A stretch of DNA of 64,000 nt from the NCBI GenBank assembly GCA_030847615.1, contig JAUMIR010000002.1, positions 194,043,809-194,107,808 on the forward strand. The letters run 5' to 3'. Positions 54,810-64,000 of this stretch are shown here, piece after piece (position 1 is the first letter of the stretch; each line of letters begins with the position of its first letter). Both the position numbers and the translations under genes were made by a program. Source of the stretch: Gambelia wislizenii. Lineage: Eukaryota; Chordata; Lepidosauria; Squamata; Crotaphytidae. The notes beneath the pieces are model-generated. The model did no database searches and was not told the origin of the DNA. It saw only the letters and a program-made list of their open reading frames with translations.

Positions 54810-54960
54810 TGTAAAACGTTTGGGGTGCTTTGATCATGCTGAGCGGCAGCTTGGAGAAAGGTGTCTTTATGTATTTCCTGAGAAAGTGGAGCCTGCAAAA
54901 ATCACATGTGAGTGCCCTGAGAGAAACTGTGTTCTGGGAGAAGGAGCTGTTGCCAAGAAG
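54810..54960 (+). CDS. UBE2O: UBE2O exon (exon 8 equivalent), 151 bp
   Basis: The first T completes the split Arg; then VKRLGCFDHAERQLGERCLY, VFPEKVEPAKITCECPERNC, VLGEGAVAKK. This matches the second UBE2O conserved stretch (VKRLGCFDHA.RQLGERCLYVFP.KVEPAKI), with four cysteines (LGC, ERC, CEC..NC). Enters phase 2, leaves phase 0; donor AAG/GTATGC. Differences from mammals cluster after PAKI. Confidence 0.97.
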
Positions 54961-56129
54961 GTATGCGCACTGAATCTCTTTGGCTGAAAGTGTCAATTTA
55001 TTGCTTCTGCAAAGCCTATTTTTTTGTCAGAATTTCTGTAGACTGTTGTAGGTACCCCATTGTCACACGTATATGGCCCTAAATCTGCATCCAGTCTTGA
55101 TGCATTCCAACTGCTTCTGTATATTGCCTTCAATCTCTGTTGACCTCAGTGCTTGGATCTATATATACACATGCATGCATGCCAGGAATATGTTGCATTC
55201 TTTAAGCTGTCTCATTCCACTATTAAGATTTCTCCAGCTTTTTAGGGCTGCTTTTTACATTGCTTATTACCAATATGGTGGTTTTCATCAGATTTTTGTG
55301 TGTGTTTGAAAGCACAAAAAGGGAAGCGGTTTTGCTTAGGAAAAGATGGGTATTACTGATTATTTTTGAAGGACTAGTCTTACATCAGGTACATTTGTGC
55401 ATGTGTGTTCTTTTTTGTCTTTATATGTTACATAGTAGGAACAAAGTCCAGAAGGAAAATGACACAGTTAAAACTATCTTTGAAATAAGAAGTGTATCAT
55501 TACTAATTTATTGTAGCATCCTCCTTCTGTAGTGTCTTGAGACCTTTCTGTGTTAGTTTTTGCACTGCAATAAATTCCATTTTTCTTATCTGTCTTGAAT
55601 ATAGATAGATACAGCATGTTAATTCATTTACCGTTATTAAATCCCAGAACTTCTGTAGTCATTTTGATATTATCAAGAATATCCCATTATGGCAACTAGT
55701 GTGAATTCCCCCCCACTCCCCAGTTAATATATTCAGTAATACTGCAAAAAATATAGAACTCGTTATGTATATTTCTAGTGCTTACTCCTATTTAGTTGTA
55801 TGTGTGACAGTTTATTAGTGTCTCACAAATATGGAAAGGGGCCATACATTTTTGTCTTTCAGTATTGTCATTTAGGGACATTTTATCAATTGTTGTAGCC
55901 ATTATCAGTGAAGTACCCCTAGTTTGGCTAGTGATTCACAGCTCTCTGTTGTATTCGTATTACCAGTTGGAATATCCATTCCGTAATACAAGCCTGTAAA
56001 TTCTGATGTTTTGAATCAAATGCAGCCTGCAACCTTGTACTGTGGCTTGATAAGCCTCCTCTTCTTGTGACCTGCTTGTCACTGTCAACCAAGGTGGGCA
56101 GCTGCAGAACTTCAGAAGTCTTTGGCCTA

Positions 56130-56222
56130 CACATTCTGTCATCTTTAACCATGACAGCTGGTGTTGAGAGATGATGCAAGTTGCAGTCCAAAAACATCTG
56201 GAGAGCCAGATTTCCCCACCTT
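56130..56222. mobile_element. hAT-like MITE end
   Basis: CATGACAGCTGGTGTTGAGAGATGATGCAAGTTGCAGTCCAAAAACATCTGGAGAGCC..TTCCCCACC follows the MITE at 33,726 in reverse arrangement. Only one end is clear. Confidence 0.45.
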
Positions 56223-56959
56223 TTTAATAAAAAAGGGAAAGTTCTTAAGCACCTGGGAAATGGCTGATCATCTATGCACAGCTAACTGGGTTACAGGTTT
56301 TGTATCCTTGCATCCGGGGCTTTGTGTAGGAACATAGTCTTTCCTCCTACAAAATCATCAGCTACTTCTGAGGGGGAAAAACCAGCTGCAGTAACCTTTT
56401 GGATAAAATATAATTAAAATGCTTAAAACTGAGTATCATTACTCTTAAGTACATTTTATATCTATAAATATCCCATGCTTTCATCAATAATACCAAAATT
56501 ATGGTGTTTAATATTGCAGATGGCCTGCCCTTGTTTCGTATCCAACGTAAAGCCTGAGAAGGTACTGTATTACACCATCAGCTTGCTAAGATGACTCTCC
56601 TCTTCTAAAAGATATTAGCATACTTTATTTCCTTGTTTAAAATTCATTCATGAGTTTTGCTATATGCTGTTTTTCTACATAAACATTCAGTATAGCAGAG
56701 CATTCTGCTTTTAGGTAACATTCATGTTAACATTAATTGTTCTGAGAAAAAGGTAGCTTAACCTTTCAAAACAATTACTGTAGTTTGGACTTCATTATTT
56801 TGAACAAATTTTGATAATTTTTCTGTATTAATATGATACCTTTTGGCATGAAGGGGAACAAATATTGAAAGAGAGAGAGGGCCTTTGCACTGCAGATACC
56901 TCTGGAATGGTGAAGTTTACACATCTGCAACATGGCTTGCAAATGACATCAAAATGGTG

Positions 56960-57400
56960 ATTGTGGGCTCCCTATATGCAAGTTTATAGTGAGGCACATT
57001 GGGGGCTGGGGAGGATCTCCAGCTTGGTGTGTACAATCATAGGGTCTAAGCTGGCTGAGACTAACCAGACGAATGATCTGGAAGTTGTGGTTAGTTTGAT
57101 GAGAACATCAACTCAGCATACATTGGCTGTGAAAAGGGCAAATGCCACGTTGGGTAACGTTAGGAAAGGAACTGAAAACAAGACAGCTGATATAATGCTT
57201 TCATATATACCTGTGGTATAACCACACCTTGAGAATTGTAAGCACATTCAGAGAGGATATTGTTGAGTTGGGGAAAGAACAAAAAGGGGTAATCAAAATA
57301 ATAAAGGGGATGCAGCAGTTCTATGAGGAAAGGTTTTTAAAAATGGGACTTCTAAGCTTAGAACAAAGGTGAGTAAAGAGCAAGCTCATACTGATGAACA
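56960..57400 (+). mobile_element. CR1 LINE fragment (RT C-terminus)
   Basis: Reads KLAETNQTNDLEVVVSLMRT, then TLAVKRANATLGNVRKGTEN, KTADIMLSYIPVV, then PHLENCKHIQ and GERTKRGNQNNKGDAAVL. These are the final CR1 RT-domain blocks (usual NAILGIIRKGIENRTADIILPLYK..VRPHLEYC). Stops and frameshifts; dead. Confidence 0.78.
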
Positions 57401-57404
57401 TGGT

Positions 57405-57620
57405 GTGGAGCAGGGGTGGGAACTGGGCAGCCCTTCAGGTGTTGTTAATGAGGCTATCAGTGCCTGCTAGTCCTGATGGGTGTATATTATCTCCAAGATA
57501 AGAGGCAGGATACCTTTGTGGATCACTTGCATCTGGTTGGCCACTAGAAAAGTAGAATGCTGGACTAAATATGCTTTTGGTGTGAGTCCCCAAGGCTCTT
57601 CTTAATGTTCTGCATTGTAT
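57405..57620. mobile_element. hAT-like MITE fragment followed by LINE 3' end
   Basis: 57,408-57,460 (GAGCAGGGGTGGGAACTGGGCAGCCCTTCAGGTG) resembles a hAT-like MITE end. 57,460-57,620 (CATCTGGTTGGCCACTAGAAAAGTAGAATGCTGGACTAAAT..CAAGGCTCTTCTTAATGTTCTG) matches the 3' end found on CR1/L2-group LINEs in squamates. Confidence 0.55.
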
Positions 57621-59395
57621 GTTAAATCTGTATATTCTACATAGCAACATATTTCAGCCTCTCTGCACCTCAGAGTAAGGGCCTTGTTGGTGAAGGTGAG
57701 GCCGGTGAGTAGGTATTGGCAGACTTTGCTCCTTTCACAGTGTTCACTTAAAGTGCAGGTGCTTATCTTCTATTGATAAGTCCAAGGTCTCAAACCTCTC
57801 CCATATGCATTTTGTTTCCTTTGGAATATATTTCAGTGAAACCAATAGGAATTCAATCCATTTCAATGTTTGGACTAGATGTATCAGTGAACACAGATTT
57901 CTAAGCCTTCCTTTGTTGCACTAACAGGTATATTGGGGTGGGAGAAGACTTGCAGAGAGGAACAGTGGATAGGAAGAGTGCATAGTACCCTGTACAACTC
58001 CATATACTCTTATCCATGACTGCCCTGCCAGCCATCTATTTTTCTCAGTTTATTCAGAAAATAATTAAAAGTGGAATTTACTTTTTACATTCCCCTTCCC
58101 CACTTAAAACGGAGCCACAAGGTCCTGGACTGTTAGGAACATGTGAACTATGAAAACCCTCTTTGGTTTTACCAGTTTATGAGGAGCAGGCAAAAAAAAT
58201 CATTATAAAGAGAAGAAATTATCAATGTTAAATAAAGCAAAGAAAATAATTTTGTTTCCTCTAGTATAGTGCCAAGTAGATACAAAGTATTCATTCCCAT
58301 TTTTAAAAAAGGAGGAAAGGAAACCAAGAATAGGAATTATAATGATGTGAGATACTATATATAGCCTTACCTAAAAGTTTCACTGCAGCATTGTTTATAG
58401 AAATAATATGGCAGAAGGAAATATAAAAACAACTTATCTTAAACCCTTTCTTAATCTTTCTTAAAGAAAATATCCCATAGTTCATTTTCCCAGAAAGAGA
58501 TGGCTCTGCCAAAAAAAGGGGGAAGGGTTTTTCCTGAATGTTTCCAGTTTTTTTTTTCCTGAGCCTTCACATCTCTGACTACTGCTCTTAGCATCTACAC
58601 CTATGCTTTTGAAAATTTGTGTTTTTTTAAAAAAACTAGAACCACCTCTGTATTCTGTGTCATTTTCATTAACAGTTGCTCACAAAAGCATGTGGAGACA
58701 AGTGCATCTTCTTTTTTGGGAACCATAACAGTACAGTACTTACAAAAATAAAACTATCTGTCTTACTCTTCTTAAACATGGCAGGCTTGATCCCCTCAGA
58801 AGTCTTTGCTGGGCTTGCAAATTTAATTCACTTCTGACAAACAGAAAGCAGTTTGTAGATTCCCAGTGATTGTCAATGGAAGCATATTTCCCCCATAAAA
58901 TTCTTTGGGAGACACTGAGAAATTAAACTGCCCTTCTCTTCATTTCTGTGTGCCTTGAGGTTTTCATTTCCTAGTCCAACTTTACAGCATTACAGTAATA
59001 GAATTCTGTAGAAATATACATTGGCTGATAACATTTCTTTTATTGTAGGAGAGATATGTGTAGAGGCAGAGCAGTTTATGGTACAGAACAGTAGGGAGGG
59101 ACAATGTTTTTAATCTATTGATTCAGCTGTCTTTTGGAAATGAATAAGATTTTAGGTTTTTCATTTTAGAAATTTGGCTGGTGATGTTTGGATTAAAGTT
59201 GATAATTTCACTTAAGAGTTTTGTGATGTCATCCAAAGTATAAATGTTAAGTTTGGTCAAAATCAGTTAATACATGTGCATTCTAGAATAAACAAAATAC
59301 AAACATCCAAAGTGTGTGTTCAGGACGTACCCAAAGTCATTGACAAATTGGGTCAGAAACCTTACTACAATCTCTGTTTTATTCCCATTAGATAA

Positions 59396-60030
59396 TACAG
59401 TCATCCCTCCACATTCACGGGGGTTAGGGTCTTAAGACCCCCGTGAATGTGGAAAAACTGCAAATAAAAAATGCTGCTCCCGCAAACCCCCCCCCCCCAG
59501 CGGGAGGGAGGCAGCAGGAGGGTGTCTGGCCAGCCTGGCTGGCCTCTCCGCAGCCTTCCTGAGGGGACTTCAGGCCTTAGAAGTCCCGGAGCCCCCTTAG
59601 GAAGGTCGGGGAAGGCAGCAAGCGGGCAGGAGGGAGGCTGCCCTGCCTCTCCGTGGCCTTTCTGAGTGGACTCTGGGGATTTGAAGCCCCAGAGCTCCCT
59701 TAGGAAGGCTGGGGAAGGCGGCGGGCGGGCGGGAGGCAGCCCTACCTCTCCGCGGCCTTCCTGAGGGGACTCCGGGGTTTAGAAGCCTGGAGCCCCCTCA
59801 GGAAGGCCGGGGAAGGCAGCGGGAGGGACGCTGCCCACCACCCCCACCCCCCGGCCTTCCTGAGCGGACTCCGGGGCTTTGAAGACCCGGAGGCACCTCT
59901 GGAAGGCCAGGGAAGGCGCAGGCAGGAGGTTGCCCCGCCTCTCGCCAGCCTTCCTGAGGGGGCTCGGGGCTAAACCGTGAATAATCAAAACCACGAGTGT
60001 GAAAGCCGCAAATGTGGAGGGGCAACTGTA
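59396..60030. mobile_element. Mariner-like MITE with GC-rich tandem core, inverted copy (635 bp)
   Basis: The ends TACAGTCATCCCTCCACATTCACGG and AATGTGGAGGGGCAACTGTA are the same TIRs as 48,126-48,762 in opposite orientation, and the core of roughly 95-bp units (CTTCCTGAGGGGACTCCGGG, GGAAGGCCGGGGAAGGCAGCGGG) is its reverse complement. A C10 tract at about 59,488 mirrors the G13 tract of the other copy. A 219-codon frame on the - strand crossing it is an artefact. Confidence 0.88.
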
Positions 60031-62204
60031 CATTAAGTTTGATGATTCTGTGATCAAGCATGTGGATTTGTATTGCATAACAAATAAACAAAAAGTTTAT
60101 AATATAGATTAATAGTATTTTTGTATTCTTCTCCTTCTGGTTTAAGGGGTAATGCTTTAGATTATGCTTCTTCTGCTTCTTCTGTTGGCAGTAGGGAATC
60201 ATCCAAGACAGTTTATAACCCTCTTCCCTCTCAAAAGCAAGTCCAGACAGACTTTCTGTGCTGCTTTGAGGATTTGCTGCTGCTGCTTTGAGGGACGTAG
60301 TTTTAGTTAAATGCTGATAAGTATATATAAGAAATAAGCTTAAACAAAAAACCATCAATAAATAAACCATATGAGTGAAAGGAGTAAAGCAGAATAACTG
60401 TGTCTCAAATGGACATCCTGCTCCAGGAAGTTCTTTTAAATTCTTAAAGAACTGCATGGTACTCCTCCATTTGTTTACCTTTCATAGACCCCAAGTCCTG
60501 ATTCCTGGTTATCTTCTTCCACAATGTCTCACTGAAGGGCTCTTCTTATAGTTCAATACGCTTAGGCTACTTTTTATTCACATCACTGCTTAGATCTGTT
60601 TCCTTCCAGTTCTTGTTGGGGTGTGTCTGCTAGACCACATCAGGGCTCAGACTTGTTAGTAGTGCTTCCTGTGTCAGTAACTTGTAATGTTGAAAGCAGC
60701 CCTTTTGTAAAATTTTGAGGATATTTTCTTATAAATGCAAAAGAATGACACATAGAACATAGATGTGTTTGTACAGTCATGTCACAGCTAATCACCCCTC
60801 AGCTCTGAGTGCCTTTCAGCCAGTTTCTTTTTCAGCCAAAGTGTTAACAATATAGCCATGGTGCTGATTTAGTATATATATCAAGCTGATTGCAGTAGAA
60901 CAATTCAAAATTAAATTCTAAGGCCCATTCCAAAGCTCTTACCTGAACCAGAGACCCTGCCCTTGTGACAAAAGGGCAGTTGACTGCACCCTGCCCTCTA
61001 TGCTCCTGTCATAATGTAAGGCATGCATAGGGGTGTGTGCTTGCTCTTCCACAGGAAAAGAATCTTCAGCCTTCATTAGCATTTGATCTGAGCCAGTGAA
61101 AACCTGTACGTGCATCACCCTAAACCCCTTGGAGAAGGAGGTCAGATAAACAATAAATAAGAAGTGGAAAGGCAAAGAAGAATAATCAAGATTCCAAAAC
61201 TGACATGTCCATCTCAGTTCATAGGGCTGTTCTCTGTCTTTCTGCATGTAATTGTGTACAGAATGTTGCCTCACATCTTTGCTAAAATCAGAATCCCACA
61301 AAACCTTTAGCTGTCCTTTCTCCATATGAAGTTAGGTTAGTGAAGTTAGGTTAGACGAGTGCATGCAGATGGTTCAAGTGTCAAAAGGTAAAACCCGTAA
61401 CCTCGGTGACATCTTATTACATACAACCCAAACATTCCCAGCTTTTTATTAAACCTTGATTATGAAATTATTCGAATGCAGAATTCAAAGTAGTGCACAA
61501 TATTAAAATGCTTGAATGGTTCTGTAATGAAGCCTGTCATAGGCAGATCTCAGATATCATGTTGAAATATTATTTTAAGCTATACTGTATGTAGCCTAAA
61601 GCATTGAGGGTTTTGTTGATTAAAATGCTACCTGTGTTGTCTGAGAATCAGTACAGAAGCTGAAAAACTGACACAGTGTTCTTCTAGCTGCAAAATCACA
61701 AAAGGAAGTAGATCCCCATACAATTTATTTCTTGATGATTCCTAACAGTCATCGTTGGTAGCCCCCTTTTCAAAAAAAGCCTTAAAAATATGAAGTAAGT
61801 CATGAATTGGTTCTGAATCTGAATCTTCTCATCAGGTGGTATTGGCAATGAGTGTTGGCCACTAAGCTTGGACTTCCGGATAGTGGGGGCCCATATTTTG
61901 CAGCGTAATTAAGCAGAGAGGTTCATAATCACCTGCTTCCATGTCTTTTGTTCTTCTCCACCCACCCTACATACACCACACTGCCCTCCCACTGTAACTT
62001 GAGCTGGAAAGCTGCTCAGGAAAATCAGTTTCACCATTCCTGCTTCTCAAAGATGCATCTGCTCCTTAGACACAGGGTTTGAGCATCTCCCTTCACCCTT
62101 CTTGACCCTCTCCCTGAAACTCCCCAACCAATCTGTCCTTCACTCAAGTGGAGGCACTTACCACCAGCAGCAACAGCTGCAAGTTCACACACACACATGT
62201 TTTA

Positions 62205-62305
62205 ACCCCTTCTGAACAAATATTGCCAAGAAAACCACATGATAGGACCCTCTTAGGATGGCCATAAGGCAGAAACTACCTGAAGACACAAAACAACAAC
62301 AATTC
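62205..62305 (+). mobile_element. ACA-tailed SINE, 3' fragment
   Basis: CCTTCTGAACAAATATTGCCAAGAAAACC, GGCCATAAGGCAGAAACTACCTGAAGACACA, AAACAACAACAA: body and tail of the same SINE family, tRNA head missing. Confidence 0.75.
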
Positions 62306-62411
62306 AGTTGAGTAATAATACCTTGTGGAAAAGATGGTTTTCTGGTGTCTCTTTTCCTTTCCTAAGTTCTGGGCTGTAGCAAGAGTGGGCAGCTTCTCAG
62401 AGTCTGGAGGT

Positions 62412-62690
62412 TATTTTTATTTATTTATTTTATTTATACCCCGCTCTTCAGCCAGAAGGCTATCAGAGCGGCTTACAAATTGTTTTAAGCAATAGCTATT
62501 TACACATCTACACTGGATTAAGCAGTTTCCAATGTATATTAGCTAATTGCCCCCACAAGCTGGGTACTCATTTTACCGACCTACGAAAGGATGGAAGGCT
62601 GAGTGAACCTTGGAGCCCTCTGGAATCGAACTTGCAACGTGGTGACTTGCAGTACTGGCATTTAACCACTGCGCCATCAGGGCTTGGTAG
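62412..62690 (-). mobile_element. tRNA-derived SINE with L2-type tail, well preserved
   Basis: On the - strand: CCCTGATGGCGCAGTGGTTAAATGCC (A box), GCAAGTTCGATTCCAGAGGG (B box), CCAAGGTTCACTCAGCCTTCC, then AAGCCGCTCTGATAGCCTTC, TGGCTGAAGAGCGGGGTATA, AATAAAATAAATAAATAA. The 3' part is the L2 3'-end pattern (L2 copies in this window: 0.8-2.4 and 11.1-12.1 kb), so L2 machinery probably mobilised it. Confidence 0.85.
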
Positions 62691-63414
62691 GGTGTACCCA
62701 TATGACAAAATAACTCTTTCCCTACCCCCTTCCAAAAATGGCAAATAGTCCACACAGAAGTGTTGGTAGTGCAGTTTGTCATCTTCTTCCTCCTCTTCCC
62801 CTTGGCCTGTGTTAGTCCTGGAATAAACTTTTTCAGAGAATGAAGTCCTGGGATCTGGGGAGTCTCTGGCAGACTGTATGCAACTGCACTTTACTCACCC
62901 CTGGGTTAGAAAGGATGCAAAGATGTACAGAAACACATCAGTGTTGTAGGTGCAGAAGACAAAGTTAGAAGCACAGGAGAAGGGGTTATGAAGGTGTACC
63001 AAACCAGCTATGCCAAGGAGAAAGTTTAGTCAAACAAGTCTAGAGTCCTCAAGCAAAGCCACAGCATGTGTTTTGGGTAATTAGCAAGCCAGTCTGGCCT
63101 GAAAGTACTATTCCCTTGGCCCCCCCCCCTTTTAGACAAAGTAACCATTTTAAACTCTTTAAGCAAGCAAACAGAGTCTGCCCATCAGGGTGTGTGTGTG
63201 AGAGAGATTAGATTGGCCAAAATTGTAAAGGGAAAACGTATTAGAGCCCCAAGGCTTACTAGTGAGTCATTAGGCTGCCACTATGGTCTGTATGCAAAAC
63301 CCCTTGAACAAAATGTTAAACCCAACAGCATAGCATGTCCTGACTGATTATTCTCTCTTATAAAGATGTGGTTGTCTTAAGCTGCATTTATTGAGCAATA
63401 TTTCTTTCCTGTAG

Positions 63415-63923
63415 GTAAGGAGATTATTGAAGAAGCAGATAGTAAAGATCATGTCATGTTCCCCGGATTCTCAGGGTACCCCTGACCTCCCTGAAGGAGA
63501 TTCTGCAGCAGCAGGTGACAAACAAGCTGAAGATCTTAAAGCTAGCTCAAAAAGTGAAGTAGAGGTTGCTGCCAGTGATGCTTCAAATTTACAGGAGGTA
63601 AAGGAAGAGCACCTTGGTGAGATGGGAAAGGGGGTGCCTTGCGAAGCAGCTGGGCTGCCATTGCAACCACCCTTTATACTGAAAAGGGATGATGGTGCCT
63701 CGGACTACAAGCTGCAGTCAGCAGAACAAGATGCAGATGATGAAGCAGCAGATGACACTGATGACACCAGCTCTGTAACATCCTCTGCCAGCTCTACAGC
63801 CTCTTCTCAAAGTGGCAGTGGCATGGGGCGCAAGAAGAGTATCCCGCTCTCGATCAAAAACCTTAAGAGGAAACATAAGAAAAAGAAAACCAAGGTTAGC
63901 CGGGAGTTTAAACCAGGTGACAG
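63415..63923 (+). CDS. UBE2O: UBE2O large exon (exon 9 equivalent), 169 codons plus 2 nt
   Basis: Starts VRRLLKKQIVKIMSCSPDS (family VKRLLKKQVVRIMSCSPD). About 90 residues of variable, Glu/Ser/Ala-rich linker follow, then SAEQDADDEAADDTDDTSSV, TSSASSTASSQSGSG, a conserved acidic plus Ser-rich tract, then RKKSIPLSIKNLKRKHKKKK and TKVSREFKPGDR. KRKHKKKK fits the basic nuclear localisation signal of UBE2O; REFKPGDR begins the next conserved region. 509 bp; enters phase 0, leaves phase 2 (AG/GTAAGG). An internal Met does not mark the start; the exon begins 12 nt upstream at the acceptor TTCCTGTAG. The coiled coil and UBC fold lie beyond the window. Confidence 0.97.
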
Positions 63924-64000
63924 GTAAGGTTAGAGTTCACATTCTCCAACCTACACATGCCCTTAAATCCTGCCCATTCTGAATTTTTGTGCTCACATGT
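63924..64000 (+). other. UBE2O intron 9, first 77 bp
   Basis: Begins GTAAGGTTAG; no further exon is reached before the window ends. Confidence 0.9.

Larger units (their letters stand above)
54961..63414 (+). other. UBE2O intron 8 (8.5 kb)
   Basis: The largest complete intron in the window. Contains a hAT-like MITE end (56,130), CR1 fragments (56,960-57,620), the inverted GC-rich MITE (59,396-60,030), a SINE fragment (62,205) and an L2-tailed SINE (62,412). 54,961-56,129, 57,621-59,395, 60,031-62,200 and 62,690-63,400 show nothing recognisable. Acceptor TATTTCTTTCCTGTAG. Confidence 0.85.

Noticed and set aside
59798..60457. 219-codon open frame on the - strand
   Set aside because: Half of it is the GC-rich MITE read through; no conserved motif and no splice context.
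63427..63450. A start codon within the large UBE2O exon
   Set aside because: Conserved residues VRR precede it and an acceptor lies at 63,414; upstream exons join in frame.
1..64000. CRISPR arrays, bacterial operons, attachment sites or viral genomes
   Set aside because: No spaced direct repeats of array type, no prokaryotic gene structure; spliced exons and vertebrate retroelements throughout. The tyrosine recombinases belong to DIRS elements, not to phages.

Overview
The window is vertebrate nuclear DNA, most likely from a squamate reptile (lizard or gecko type). It holds one host gene on the + strand, UBE2O (the large E2/E3 hybrid ubiquitin-conjugating enzyme), surrounded by a dense layer of transposable elements. 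The squamate call rests on the mix of repeats: DIRS-type tyrosine-recombinase retrotransposons, CR1 and L2 LINEs, an RTE/BovB-like LINE, tRNA-derived SINEs with ACAACAACA or L2-type tails, 5S-rRNA-derived SINEs, and mariner/pogo-like MITEs. This is inference from repeat content; no species-diagnostic locus was seen.

Layout. 1-45,470 has no host coding sequence and no CpG-island promoter that I can find. The first UBE2O exon seen (45,471) starts at the point where human exon 2 starts, so this 45 kb is most simply the 3' part of UBE2O intron 1. It contains an L2 LINE (0.8-2.4 kb, - strand), a deleted DIRS element (5.46-7.82 kb), several MITEs (9.4-12.5 kb), a second L2 (11.1-12.1 kb), a nearly full-length CR1 (13.85-18.34 kb, - strand), a DIRS element of a second lineage (18.37-22.65 kb), an L1-like fragment interrupted by or abutting a nearly complete third DIRS (25.44-31.58 kb), and SINEs, 5S-SINEs, RTE and other LINE fragments up to 45.3 kb.

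45,471-63,923 carries eight consecutive UBE2O exons with consensus AG/GT borders and phases that join: 60, 111, 98, 64, 144, 110, 151 and 509 bp (415 codons plus 2 nt). They encode the N-terminal conserved regions up to the acidic/serine-rich and basic (nuclear localisation) segment. The start codon, the coiled coil and the catalytic UBC domain are outside the window. Introns hold a GC-rich inverted pair of about 630-bp MITEs (48.1 and 59.4 kb), SINEs, a locally duplicated 131-bp block and CR1/hAT fragments.

The most interesting structures are the three DIRS elements. In each one an internal complementary region near the 3' end reproduces, in reverse complement, the junction of the element's own two outer ends, which lets the element borders be read to within a few bases. 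Also notable are a long palindromic element inside one tyrosine-recombinase gene, loss of the recombinase tyrosine in the best-preserved copy, GTAAG donor-like sequences at the DIRS right ends, and several fold-back hairpins.
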